Shown here: positions 1 through 8,524 of the stretch, piece by piece | How positions within the stretch are numbered: the stretch's first letter is position 1 | Layout of the letters: each line of letters begins with the position of its first letter | From: Actinernus sp. WN-2022 | Taxonomy: Eukaryota; Cnidaria; Anthozoa; Actiniaria; Actinernidae | Direction: 5' to 3' | Assembly: GCA_030867875.1 (NCBI GenBank) | Contig: JAOWCC010001501.1 | Coordinates: forward strand, 31,702,792 to 31,766,791 | DNA: 64,000 nucleotides | Position numbers and translations under genes: made by a program | Notes under the pieces: model-generated | What the model was told of the DNA's origin: nothing | Databases searched by the model: none | The model's input: the letters and a program-made list of their open reading frames with translations, nothing else

Positions 1-11
1 CATATATAGGT

Positions 12-151
12 TTATAATATAGATACGATAGTACGCGCGCTCTGATTGGCTAAGAAGCCATGTTTTATCAGAGTATATAACATGGTTAGCCGTGTTATAT
101 AGTTTTCAACTGGCGGTTTCCTTTCATCGCGCGCGTAAATCTATATTATAA
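12..151. repeat. inverted repeat near left end of element
   Basis: TTATAATATAGAT at 12-24 is the reverse complement of 139-151, and GCGCGC runs at 35-40 and 129-134 lie just inside, giving an imperfect palindrome of about 140 bp. The inside repeats variants of a word like ATAACATGG/CCATGTTTTAT. It may be part of the terminal repeat or a replication-related fold. Confidence 0.6.
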
Positions 152-335
152 AACAAATAAAGAAGCCTCAAATCCATGTTTTATACTATCATAAAACACT
201 CTGGTCATTTGAGAACACTTTAGAAATGTTGAAAGCACGCGCCTTCGGCTTGTGCTTTAACATTTCTCTCATGTTCTCAAATGCCCATCGTGTTTTATGA
301 TAGTATAAAACATGGCTAAGGCTTCTTTATTTGTT
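152..335. repeat. large hairpin-forming palindrome upstream of first gene
   Basis: AACAAATAAAGAAGCC (152-167) is complementary to 320-335, and the arms continue with few mismatches through CATGTTTTATACTATCATAA and TTTGAGAACA-type segments to an apex near 243. The palindrome overlaps an in-frame ATG at 312, which argues that the first gene starts at 348 instead. Its size and position resemble the palindrome at the other end (16,121-16,316), although the sequences differ. Confidence 0.75.
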
Positions 336-347
336 AAATATTGCACG

Positions 348-767
348 ATGATTGAGACGAGAACTTGTGATTGGTTGATTCGAGGAAAGACCACGAAATG
401 TATAAGGAAGTGTTCGAAGGTGTCAGAGTATTGCTCTCAACATAACTTCCAGATAGGAAGAGGATGTGCTATATTCGTTCCATGTTTGACGTGCGGTCGA
501 GGCTGTCGTACTAATCACGAACTTTGTGCAAAATGTGGTGCACCTCAACGCCGTACCATTCGCAATAAGAAGAACCTTGATAAGAAGCAAGCTAACGAGT
601 CAGCGAATATCACGTGTTCAAATGTAGTAGAATCGGAGAAAGATCTAAATGTAGTGGAATCGGAAAAAGATCGAAACGTGGTGGACATTCACGATCTCGA
701 TAATGCATTGGATGACCTCTCCATCAGTGAGAAAGATCTAAATGTGGTAGGATCGGAGGATAAGTAG
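348..767 (+). CDS. Cys-rich putative zinc-binding protein of Polinton type
   Basis: A 139-residue ORF with a Cys/His-rich N-terminal half: C-x(n)-C, YCSQH, then PCLTCGRGC and LCAKCG knuckles, followed by a basic patch (QRRTIRNKK). I recognise this CxxC arrangement as one common in ORFs of animal Polinton-like elements; its function is not established. The C-terminal third is low complexity and contains repeats of NVVESEKD, showing local duplication. ATG 348 is preferred to the in-frame ATG at 312, which lies in the arm of a palindrome. A strong hairpin (780-849) closes the gene on its 3' side. A role in nucleic-acid binding is inferred from the knuckles only. Confidence 0.7.
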   Translation: MIETRTCDWLIRGKTTKCIRKCSKVSEYCSQHNFQIGRGCAIFVPCLTCGRGCRTNHELCAKCGAPQRRTIRNKKNLDKKQANESANITCSNVVESEKDLNVVESEKDRNVVDIHDLDNALDDLSISEKDLNVVGSEDK

Positions 768-779
768 AAATCACGATAC

Positions 780-849
780 GAAAAAAAAAGAAAAAAATGA
801 AGAGAAATTGTTATGCGACCTCTCTTCATTTTTTTCTCTTTTTTTTTTA
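780..849 (+). terminator. A/T-rich hairpin, candidate transcript 3'-end signal
   Basis: GAAAAAAATGAAGAGA (790-805) is followed after about 15 nt by its complement (821-836), and the outer A-run and T-run extend the stem. It lies just after the stop of the Cys-rich gene and before the next gene on the same strand. It resembles the hairpins that define mRNA 3' ends in mimiviruses; that function here is inferred. Confidence 0.65.
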
Positions 850-897
850 AACGAACGAACAATTAGACAATTGACAGGCATATGGTATACAACTAGT

Positions 898-1923
898 ATG
901 GATAACATTATTAGATTACTTGGTCCAGAAATTTGTGCAAGCCTACATATCAAACCATTGTCGCATATTGAACCATTGTCGCATATTAGCACCGGTGAAT
1001 CATGTTCCGAATGTCTATGCCCGATGGAACTACAAGGAATGGAATTCATATGTCCCACTTGTGGTCTCGTTTCCGAGGTCGAATCATGTGAAGAAACAAC
1101 TACCAATCTTACTACTAGGTTACACATAGTAGGGCCGGATAGCTTTCAGCGTCAACATGATCTAGACCGCACAATCCCAAAGCAAAGCGATAACAAAGAA
1201 TTGCAACTACGAACGATTATACTAGAACTACGGGCATACAACACTATTTATAAACGAAATTACGCCCTCTCGTTTCCCACAAATGTATTAGTAATCGTAG
1301 CCGATGTATTCCTTCAAGTACGGAAAGTTCGTACCAAACGTAGCTATGCAAAACGAACTATTTTAGCCGCTATACTTTATCAAGCGTGTATACAATGTGG
1401 GTTCGTTAGATCTAAAGGGGATGTCGCTCGTTTTATGCAACTAAACAATAAAAGCATATGTCGTGGAGAGGGCTTTATACGTTCTCTACATGATGACGAT
1501 AATATCGATATAGATTTAAATACCGATAGAATAGCTCCTCACATTACAACGACTTTTGATAAACTCAACCCCCAAGGAGCACCTAAGAATGCCCAACAAA
1601 TAGTCTACGAGATTGTTCATAAGGCAATAGAAAACAATATAGGTACCAGCTCAATACTTAGAACTAAAGTCGTTGGAGCGAGTTACGAGGTACTGCGTCG
1701 TTCGGGATCTCGTATGTCTCTTATTGACGTTGTTAAATGGTGTGGTATATATAAGGGTTCGGTCGTGCGTTTTATCAATGAGTTGATTGCTTACAATTCC
1801 CACTTTGAGCCCATCTATACGAGACACGGTCTAACTAGCGATAGTGAAATACACAAGAAGAAAAATCCTAATAGAGTAAGAACTGGGGAAAAAACAACTT
1901 CAACGTGCTATGTACACAAATAG
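898..1923 (+). CDS. VLTF3/TFIIB-like transcription factor
   Basis: A 341-residue protein. The N-terminus holds a zinc ribbon with C36xxC39 and C52xxC55 (CSEC and CPTCG). The middle (roughly 90-190) reads as a cyclin-like fold: R-x-Y-x-KRTILAAILYQAC, then a segment of the type RSKGDVARFMQLNNKSI, a pattern seen in poxvirus/NCLDV VLTF3-like and TFIIB proteins. A second helical repeat (about 240-300, VVGASYEVLRRSGSRMSL) would fit a second cyclin fold. The open frame extends to 808 only through TTG and the hairpin, so ATG 898 is chosen. An 18-bp duplication gives the repeated PLSHI near residue 21. It probably directs transcription of element genes by host or viral polymerase. VLTF3 versus TFIIB cannot be settled by eye. 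Confidence 0.65.
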   Translation: MDNIIRLLGPEICASLHIKPLSHIEPLSHISTGESCSECLCPMELQGMEFICPTCGLVSEVESCEETTTNLTTRLHIVGPDSFQRQHDLDRTIPKQSDNKELQLRTIILELRAYNTIYKRNYALSFPTNVLVIVADVFLQVRKVRTKRSYAKRTILAAILYQACIQCGFVRSKGDVARFMQLNNKSICRGEGFIRSLHDDDNIDIDLNTDRIAPHITTTFDKLNPQGAPKNAQQIVYEIVHKAIENNIGTSSILRTKVVGASYEVLRRSGSRMSLIDVVKWCGIYKGSVVRFINELIAYNSHFEPIYTRHGLTSDSEIHKKKNPNRVRTGEKTTSTCYVHK

Positions 1924-1938
1924 TTTTTATTGTATGTT

Positions 1939-2130
1939 AATTACAAAACCGGTCCTCGCCGGACCGCATTCCTGCATAATTTATACTGAATTACCAAACC
2001 GGCCCTCGCAGGACCGCATTCCTGCATAATTTATACTGAATTACCAAACCGGTCCTCGCCGGACCGCATTCCTGCATAATTTATACTGAATTACCAAACG
2101 GCCCTCGCCGGACCGCATTCCTGCATAATT
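1939..2130. repeat. 50-bp tandem repeat, about 3.8 copies
   Basis: Units containing CCTCGCCGGACCGCATTCCT recur with a period of 50 bp (49 for the last copy). Each carries a short palindrome GGTCC..GGACC. The array starts 16 bp after the transcription-factor stop, so it may also serve as its 3' region. Confidence 0.9.
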
Positions 2131-2140
2131 ACTTTCAGGG

Positions 2141-2636
2141 CGCCTTGAATCAGCCGTTTACGATTTAAACATCAAAATTCATCTCTAGGAAATTTCAAAA
2201 ACACTATTACTCACATAGGGAGGACAAGGAACACTATAGAAACATTTTTAAAATGATTCGCCGACTGCGAAAGAAGATATTCGACTCCGCCGTACATCCT
2301 ACATTTGCGACAGCCTTGAATCGGCCGTTTACGATTTAAACATCAAAATTCATCTCTAGGAAATTTCAAACACACTATTACTCATATAGGGAGGACAAGG
2401 AACACTATAGAAACATTTTTAAAATGATTCGCCGACTGCGAAAGAAGATATTCGACTCCACCGTACATCCTACATTGTGACACGATTTAAACATCAAAAT
2501 TCATCTCTAGAAAATTTCAAAAACACTATTACTAACGTAAAAAGGACAAGGAACACTATAGAAACATTCTTAAAATGATTCACAGACCGTGAACGAAGAT
2601 ATTCTACTCCACCGTACATCCTACATTGCGACATCT
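2141..2636. repeat. about 171-bp tandem repeat, three copies
   Basis: CGATTTAAACATCAAAATTC recurs at 2161, 2332 and 2483. The first two units are 171 bp apart; the third has lost about 20 bp at its junction. No coding potential is seen. This is the longest non-coding stretch inside the element, and a gene may once have been here. Confidence 0.9.
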
Positions 2637-2727
2637 CTTCGAGTGGCATTTTACTCTTCGTTGGTCGACCGATCGCGAGTTCTTGCCCGATTAGTCACAG
2701 GTAAGTCTCAGCAATACTTAAAATGAA

Positions 2728-2877
2728 TTATTCTCCGGCATATTTAGCTTTTCCCGTGTCTATGAACTCCCCAACTTGATCAAGAACGCCATTTAAGTCT
2801 CTAACGAGCGCGAGAAACCTTCCTTGCTCCATAGGTAAGCGATAATGACGAAAGGGATGGGCCATGATCTCTATCAT
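2728..2877 (-). CDS. short ORF, possible remnant of a small element gene
   Basis: 49 residues from ATG 2877, ending LDQVGEFIDTGKAKYAGE. The frame is open further upstream only through tandem repeats and a TTG codon. The amphipathic C-terminal part looks protein-like, but I do not recognise it with certainty. It may be the 3' part of a gene whose 5' part was replaced by the repeats at 2914-3200. Confidence 0.3.
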   Translation of the reverse strand: MIEIMAHPFRHYRLPMEQGRFLALVRDLNGVLDQVGEFIDTGKAKYAGE

Positions 2878-2913
2878 ACCAGCAATAACACCCACGTAAT
2901 AGATGTCATACTT

Positions 2914-3200
2914 CGTGCCGACCTCGTGGTCTATATGGCGCCACCGATACAACCTGCGTGCCGACCTCGTGGTCTATATGACGCTATCGATACCACCTGC
3001 GTGCCGTCCTCGTGGCTTATATTACACCATCGATATCATAAGTATTGCGCCACCAACGGAAGTTTGCGTGCAAACCGGATGTCGGAATTAATTTATACTA
3101 AGATTGTAAAATCTACGCTGGGCAGAATCGACAGAAATTTGCATACGGACCAGACATCAGAATTAATTTATACTAAGATTATAAAGTCCACGCTGGTTAT
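2914..3200. repeat. two short tandem repeat arrays (43 bp and 75 bp)
   Basis: CGTGCCGACCTCGTGG-type units start at 2914, 2957 and 3000 (period 43). A second pair starting at 3063 and 3138 (period 75) shares AATTAATTTATACTAAGATT. Apparent plus-strand ORFs across them are repeat products. Confidence 0.85.
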
Positions 3201-3208
3201 ATTGATTC

Positions 3209-3838
3209 TTATCCCACTAGACTACCAAGTTTTGCTCTCATCTCCTTTCGGATCTCGGATCGAAGTTGTTCTACGTTTTTTGATCCTCTTTCTTGCCTGT
3301 TTTTTTGCCGTATTTCTAGTTTAAGCGTCTCATATTTCCTTTTCTCATCAATAACGCTTCCGAACTCGGCTTCTGAAATGTTACAATCGGATAGAGCTTT
3401 TGAGACTTTGACTTCCACGGAATTCGCCTTAGATTTTGCTAACATAACAGTCTTTTCATGCTTCGAGATGTGAACGCCAAGTCTCTTACTAACAACAGCC
3501 ATCGAAGCCGATATGGCGGCACACAGGAACCCCGCCGATCCTAATGAAATACCCACAGGTATCCCAACCCCCGTAAATGATGAACCTAACGCAAAAGCCG
3601 ATAAAACGCCACTCAGGCTACCTGTGGCCACAGCAATCCCATGAACGATACCACGCGCTCGAGCATATTTTTTGCGAACAACTTCGTAGTGCTTTGCTTG
3701 TTGTTCTAGCTCAGCGAGCGTATCACAGACTTTTTGCAGTCTAAAGCTCGATCCATTTATATCGCTAAGTTCCTTTATAGCCCCCAATGGATAGGTATCT
3801 GGTGCTGTTGGAAACGGTTGAATCGAATCGCCATCCAT
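3209..3838 (-). CDS. glycine-rich membrane-hairpin protein, unknown function
   Basis: 209 residues from ATG 3838; the longer frame begins with TTG, so the ATG is preferred. An N-terminal soluble part with a coiled coil (LAELEQQAKHYEVVRKKYAR) leads into a long Gly/Ala-rich hydrophobic stretch (about 60-115, with GVGIPVGISLGSAGF) that could form a membrane hairpin, then a charged coiled-coil tail (RQKNRQERG). It starts 16 bp after the minor-capsid candidate stops, on the same strand, suggesting co-transcription. Similar small proteins occur in invertebrate Polintons. A membrane or virion role is inferred. Confidence 0.6.
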   Translation of the reverse strand: MDGDSIQPFPTAPDTYPLGAIKELSDINGSSFRLQKVCDTLAELEQQAKHYEVVRKKYARARGIVHGIAVATGSLSGVLSAFALGSSFTGVGIPVGISLGSAGFLCAAISASMAVVSKRLGVHISKHEKTVMLAKSKANSVEVKVSKALSDCNISEAEFGSVIDEKRKYETLKLEIRQKNRQERGSKNVEQLRSEIRKEMRAKLGSLVG

Positions 3839-3854
3839 TGTATATACGTATGAT

Positions 3855-4523
3855 TTACTCAAGCTTCAATACGAAACGTAGAGGCTGCTTGTTGAAGTCT
3901 ATGAGATTGCCTTTCTCATCGCAAACTGTGAGGCGAATGTAGTTCCGTATCGTTCCTAGGGCTCGAATGGGTATGAGGGTTGGTGGAAAGTAAGTTGTTT
4001 CACCAAAAACGTGTGATGTTGTTTTAAAAGTATGTAGGATTTTAGATGGCTTCCCATCAAGAAGTGAGAAATCTGAATCCACCACATCACAGTAGATAGA
4101 TATGTGATTAATATCTTTTGGCGCCAGGACGTATTTTCCTTTATTGATAGTCACGTAATCTGTCACATCTTCATTTACTTCAATACCAAACAAATCGCAG
4201 ACATTCTTAGTGAATTTGATTGGTTTCTTGACCTTCATAAGCCAATATTTCCTAAATGGATAGTCTATGAATTCCAAGTAACCAGCCTCAACTGCTGGAT
4301 CTAAGTAGGTTATCAAATTTTCTATCTTATAATGTCCCGCCTTAATTTCGTATGGAAACGTCAAACTATTGGGGATAATCCACTTAAAGCCCCCTTTCTC
4401 TGCTAGGTTCCACCAATTGTGACTAAGAGTGACCTCAACTAGCGAAATATTATTGATAAGAATAGGGTTATCGAAGTAGACAGTATGGTCAGCCGTAGGA
4501 CATGTGACATTTAAGATAACCAT
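3855..4523 (-). CDS. putative minor capsid (penton-like) jelly-roll protein
   Basis: 222 residues, rich in beta-strand patterns, with ISLVEVTLSHNWWNL, then a segment ending IKAGHYKIENLITYL, and a conserved-looking C-terminus (YIRLTVCDEKGNLIDFN). The order 'strand, aromatic, G-x-Y-x-I-E-x-L-I' is one I associate with a structural protein of many invertebrate Polinton-like elements, thought to be the single-jelly-roll vertex protein. ATG 4523 is immediately preceded on its strand by AATATATA, the same arrangement as at the integrase. It is divergent from the gene at 4566 with only 42 bp between, implying a shared bidirectional promoter. Assignment as minor capsid is by family resemblance, not by structure. 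Confidence 0.6.
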   Translation of the reverse strand: MVILNVTCPTADHTVYFDNPILINNISLVEVTLSHNWWNLAEKGGFKWIIPNSLTFPYEIKAGHYKIENLITYLDPAVEAGYLEFIDYPFRKYWLMKVKKPIKFTKNVCDLFGIEVNEDVTDYVTINKGKYVLAPKDINHISIYCDVVDSDFSLLDGKPSKILHTFKTTSHVFGETTYFPPTLIPIRALGTIRNYIRLTVCDEKGNLIDFNKQPLRFVLKLE

Positions 4524-4565
4524 TATATATTAAAGGTATAAACTACATACATAATTAGCTTTAAC

Positions 4566-6250
4566 ATGAGGAGGCACGGAGGTAATTTCAGCTATCATTA
4601 TGAGGGTGGAGATGATGAGACCCCAACACAGAATGCTAATTTACGGTCAAAGGCTGAGAGAATAGCTAGTAGAGATAGAGAGAGAATAGCTGAGGAAGAT
4701 AAGAAGGTCGCATCATTGAATGCCGATCTATTAGCGAAGTTCAAGAAAAGATACCCACATGCATATTTTCACCAGTTCTATGTATCAACGGATATAGACG
4801 GCCCGGGCAAATATTCAACTAGTATTTGGTTTCGAGATGGGAATAATGGTTATGTGGTTTATGGCGATGATGTCTATAAGCTACCTACCACCATTCAAAA
4901 ACACATCGATAACGCATTGTGGGATGTGCATAAGGGTTTTCCACATACGTTAACACTAGATAAAAGTGTGAAATATCCTATTACGGCGGTCCCACCTACT
5001 GAAAAAGCACAAGATATAGATTTAACTAATCTATGGATATATGTCACACCTAAGAAAAACTTCGAAGCAGGTGTACCCAACATATTCAAGGAGACCGTTA
5101 TAAAGCATATGACAGCAAAGGAGTCCCACCATTGGTTATCAGGTCCAGATTTCAAATATTGGCCTCAACAATTGAATTTCGCAACGTGGTGTGCGACTTC
5201 TGGATGTGGTGTGCGACTTCTGGATGTGGCGTGTCATTGTTTGATCCTACTTTCAAAACGTATCCTCCTATTGTTCAAGGACTACTACGATTTCACATTT
5301 ATTTCACAATACGAAGAATTCTATATGAACTTGGTGGTGCTCATGGGGTTCCTCTACCTGGTGACTCTACTTTCAAGCAAATGGATAACCACTATAGCAA
5401 ATCAGCTCTTGAGAAATTATGCATCGAATTTGGTATATCTCGAACACCAGATTTCCGATGGCACGGAGGTAGGAATAACGGATTAGGAGATGTATTCCTT
5501 TTGTATGATGATTTCGAAAACGTCCACGTAATCAGAGGTTACGATAAAGAAGCAGATAATTGGCCAAATCACAATAATTTATTTGCAGACCAAGGGGGTA
5601 AGAAGGATCAGGGTGATCTTGTGGCATTCATTCGGAACGATGAACATGAAGGAAAACAATACAATTGGTTTACGCCACCAATCGGAAAGGGTTTAACTAA
5701 TGCTGGATTAGGTAGATTGAATCGATCCGTCGAAGCTTTTGGATATTGCGTTCTAGCTGCTCAGAATGATCTTAACCAATCCATCATAGATAGTTTCAAT
5801 GTCAAAGAAAAATTTAAGAGATTAGTCGAAGACGCTATTCTCGAAAACGGTTTAGTGGTAAGCTATAAAAACTATCTTATAGCTATACTACACACACATA
5901 AGAGATTAGACCTAGCAATAGCCATAGGGGTACGATTACTACCAAGCAATCTTGAGTACTACCTCAGCAAGAAGGATGGTTATAAAAATCCAATCCCGAA
6001 CGCCACAGAAGGTATGGTGTTAGGGAAAAACGATATTAATACAGATGTTCTCGAAACCAAGCCCCCACCAGATATGAAAGGGAAGAAACAAAAGAAACAA
6101 TTACCACATCAAGTTCCACAACAATTACCACGACAAGTTCAACAACGAGTTTCACATAGTACCTTACAGAATCCTACTCCACGACATGGGATCAATCTGG
6201 CGATAGTATCTATTGCAGGAGCTGGAATTGCATGGGCGTTATTTCGCTAA
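4566..6250 (+). pseudogene. large conserved Polinton protein, frameshifted by 20-bp duplication
   Basis: Two overlapping frames (4566-5486 and 5132-6250) are parts of one gene. A perfect 20-bp direct duplication (5186-5205 and 5206-5225) shifts the frame by two; total length minus 20 is exactly 555 codons. The duplicated bases encode WCATSGCG, which appears in both frames. The N-terminal part is charged; the middle is globular with the conserved-looking WCATSGCG motif; the C-terminus has a Gln/Pro/Lys-rich linker and a final hydrophobic segment (LAIVSIAGAGIAWALF) that could anchor in a membrane. I associate the WCAT-x-GCG motif with a protein seen in cnidarian Polintons; its function is unknown. 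The gene ends tail-to-tail with the next, overlapping by 4 bp. Confidence 0.75.
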
Positions 6251-7263
6251 CGTCGTTTGTATTGCTCTATTGTGATCACCACTATAGCTACGATAAATAA
6301 CCAAACGTTCTCTGCTAATACTCCTAGAGCTTTACCGGCCATAGTAAATATGAAATTCACAATTGATCCAATCATTCCAGGTAGTATCTGCCCAAGTTTC
6401 TTTCCAATTTCCTTTAATAAATCACCTGTCGTTTTTAATCCCTTCTTTACTGTATCTGCCACTTTATCGATACCGTCTTTTACTGGTTTCGGTACGGATT
6501 TCGATAGCTGGGAAACTATTACACTAACAATAGCACCAATAGCAGTTACCACCGCAAGAACAGTCATTCCATACTTCCTGAAAATGTATTTGACCCTTTC
6601 ACGTAGCGATATACGTTCTAGTATGGCTTCTTCTTGACGTTCAAGTAATTCTCTTGCCTTATGGACGGATATTAACTCTTTCTTAGCTATTTCTTTCTGA
6701 GCGTCGGTCGATTCGGAGTCTCCAAGAATAGATTCGTTATTTACTTCCAGCTTGGCGAGTTGTCGTTCTGCAAATATTACTTCATTAGCAGCCTCTTCAT
6801 TATTTGGACCTAAAGCATCTTTGAGAGTTTTCCTCATCTTCACGCGTAATTTCCTATCATCATCATTACCGACGAATAGACGTTTAAAGGGTTCTTTGCT
6901 TCCAAGTTCGCGAACGGTAATGTTTCCATCTACTAAGGATATTTCTATATTATGCCGAACACCAGCATCCGGATATTGCCCTTTTACTATGCCAACCAGC
7001 ATTTCTTTTGCCGAATCTGGAATTGTTTGTTCGAATGTGAATCCTCGAAGTGGGTCACCTTCTATAGCGTAGTCATGCAAATTATCCATGGTAATTGTCT
7101 CACTACCTCCGGCTTCATCTTGATTGTCACTCAATAAGTAAGCCACGTATCTTTCATTTGCTTCTCGTTGTCGGTTTTCTTCATCTGGTTCTCGTTCTTC
7201 GTATCTGTCGGTACTATCCTCAGGTCTCACATCAACGTCGCCCCTAGCTTCCATATTGAACAT
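6247..7263 (-). CDS. coiled-coil protein with two C-terminal membrane segments
   Basis: 338 residues. An acidic, low-complexity N-terminus is followed by a globular part and then a coiled-coil region (about 155-225, LISVHKARELLERQEEAI). A hydrophobic segment (MTVLAVVTAIGAIVSVIV) comes next, then an amphipathic Lys/Gly-rich helix region, and finally a long hydrophobic tail (WLFIVAIVVITI) before QYKRR. I recognise this membrane-amphipathic-membrane C-terminus as common in cnidarian Polinton ORFs; function is unknown, with membrane disruption or virion assembly as possibilities. ATG 7263 or ATG 7254 could be the start. It shares a 25-bp promoter region with the major capsid gene. Confidence 0.7.
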   Translation of the reverse strand: MFNMEARGDVDVRPEDSTDRYEEREPDEENRQREANERYVAYLLSDNQDEAGGSETITMDNLHDYAIEGDPLRGFTFEQTIPDSAKEMLVGIVKGQYPDAGVRHNIEISLVDGNITVRELGSKEPFKRLFVGNDDDRKLRVKMRKTLKDALGPNNEEAANEVIFAERQLAKLEVNNESILGDSESTDAQKEIAKKELISVHKARELLERQEEAILERISLRERVKYIFRKYGMTVLAVVTAIGAIVSVIVSQLSKSVPKPVKDGIDKVADTVKKGLKTTGDLLKEIGKKLGQILPGMIGSIVNFIFTMAGKALGVLAENVWLFIVAIVVITIEQYKRR

Positions 7264-7288
7264 AACTATATATCATAGTATATTCAAC
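7264..7288. promoter_or_regulatory. 25-bp bidirectional promoter between divergent genes
   Basis: The interval between the start of the membrane protein (-) and the capsid gene (+) is only ACTATATATCATAGTATATT-type sequence, near-palindromic and TATA-rich. Both genes must initiate within or just beside it. Confidence 0.55.
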
Positions 7289-8524
7289 ATGATATCATCG
7301 AAGTTAATTCCTAAGGAAGCACTAAGAGCGCAACTCGCACTCAAAGCTCAACGAACCTTATATAGAAAAACTTTCACTCCATCATCTGCCAATCCAGGTG
7401 AGACTCTATATGTGGAAATACCAACACTAGGAGAAGATATCGTATTAGTACCTGGTAGTTTAGCATTATTGGGTGATATCGTATTGTCTGGTGGACATGC
7501 TAATAATCGAGTCGTTGCAAATGTTGGACGTTGCTTAGTTATACATCGAGTTTGTAAGATAGGAGCTGAAATAGTAGAAGACATTGCTCGATCGGATCTA
7601 TTACAAACATATTCCGATATCTATCTATCTACACAAGAGAGAGAATCGAGAGTACAACAAGGTATCCAATCAGATAACACAAATAAGCTACGATCTAAGG
7701 CTGGTGATGCAGGTACTTCAGATGCTGGTGAGAATGCATTGTTAGCTGCATATGGTTCAAAATATAGAATTCCGTTAGACGTTGATATTCTTACACAACA
7801 TGGAGTTCTATATCCACATGCATTAGAAGACACTATTTCATTCGAATTAACTCTAGCCCGCTCTATCGATATAATCGTTGGATCAGATTCGACAAAGATA
7901 GGTACGTACAAGCTTACCAACATCCAGTTAGAATACGAAGCAATCAAGAATGAAACGCTAGCTAGGAAGGCATTTCACGCATATGAAAAAGGTACTGCAT
8001 TCCTATACGATCACGCAGTTCACTTTAAGACAGTACCTATTGCTAAGGCATCAGATGCTTTGATATCTCAGAATATAAATGTTCCACGACGATCATTCGC
8101 TGGATTACTCTTTCTATTCGTAGATCCTCCCACCGCCGGCTCACGAGATAGCGAAGCATTCGTAAATCCTGATATTTCAAAGATAGAGATAGACGTAAAT
8201 GGAGTTCCAAATAGATTCTTTCCGGGAGGTATGTTAACGTCAGATTTTTGGGAGTCCGCAAAAGGATGGTTTGGTACATCCTATACCTCTATGACTCCTA
8301 CCAAATTTTACAATAACAGATTTGCCATCCTAGTCGATTGCCGTACGGCAAAAGATTCCTCTGTTCATGGTGATGGAATGGCACAAACTGGTGGTGGAAA
8401 ATATATCGATATTCGTATACATAGAACTTTAAAAGGAAGTGGAAACGTAAACATGCATATCTATGTCCTTGCTGATGCTCAGCTCAAGATATTGAACAGA
8501 TCTTTAGATAGTATTACATACTGA
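7289..8524 (+). CDS. major capsid protein (double jelly-roll)
   Basis: 411 residues from ATG 7289; the upstream open frame starts with TTG and overlaps the divergent gene. The protein is beta-rich throughout, with GETLYVEIP, ELTLARSIDIIVGS, an insertion rich in Ser/Gly/Thr near residue 130, and a typical closing strand GNVNMHIYVLADAQLKIL. Length, lack of signal or membrane segments and position directly before the packaging ATPase match Polinton major capsid proteins, which form the hexon-like trimers of the virion. Its stop overlaps the ATPase start (TGATG), indicating coordinated expression. Fold assignment is inferred from pattern and context; a structure prediction would settle it. Confidence 0.8.
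   Translation: MISSKLIPKEALRAQLALKAQRTLYRKTFTPSSANPGETLYVEIPTLGEDIVLVPGSLALLGDIVLSGGHANNRVVANVGRCLVIHRVCKIGAEIVEDIARSDLLQTYSDIYLSTQERESRVQQGIQSDNTNKLRSKAGDAGTSDAGENALLAAYGSKYRIPLDVDILTQHGVLYPHALEDTISFELTLARSIDIIVGSDSTKIGTYKLTNIQLEYEAIKNETLARKAFHAYEKGTAFLYDHAVHFKTVPIAKASDALISQNINVPRRSFAGLLFLFVDPPTAGSRDSEAFVNPDISKIEIDVNGVPNRFFPGGMLTSDFWESAKGWFGTSYTSMTPTKFYNNRFAILVDCRTAKDSSVHGDGMAQTGGGKYIDIRIHRTLKGSGNVNMHIYVLADAQLKILNRSLDSITY

Noticed and set aside
312..347. In-frame upstream ATG for the first gene
   Set aside because: It lies in the arm of a palindrome; the conserved-looking Cys-rich part begins after ATG 348.
1939..2130. Evenly spaced repeats resembling a CRISPR array
   Set aside because: The whole 50-bp unit is conserved, so there are no unique spacers; the DNA is eukaryotic/element-derived. 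It is a tandem repeat.
2845..3324. 159-codon plus-strand ORF
   Set aside because: Composed of 43-bp and 75-bp tandem repeats and antisense to the membrane-protein gene.
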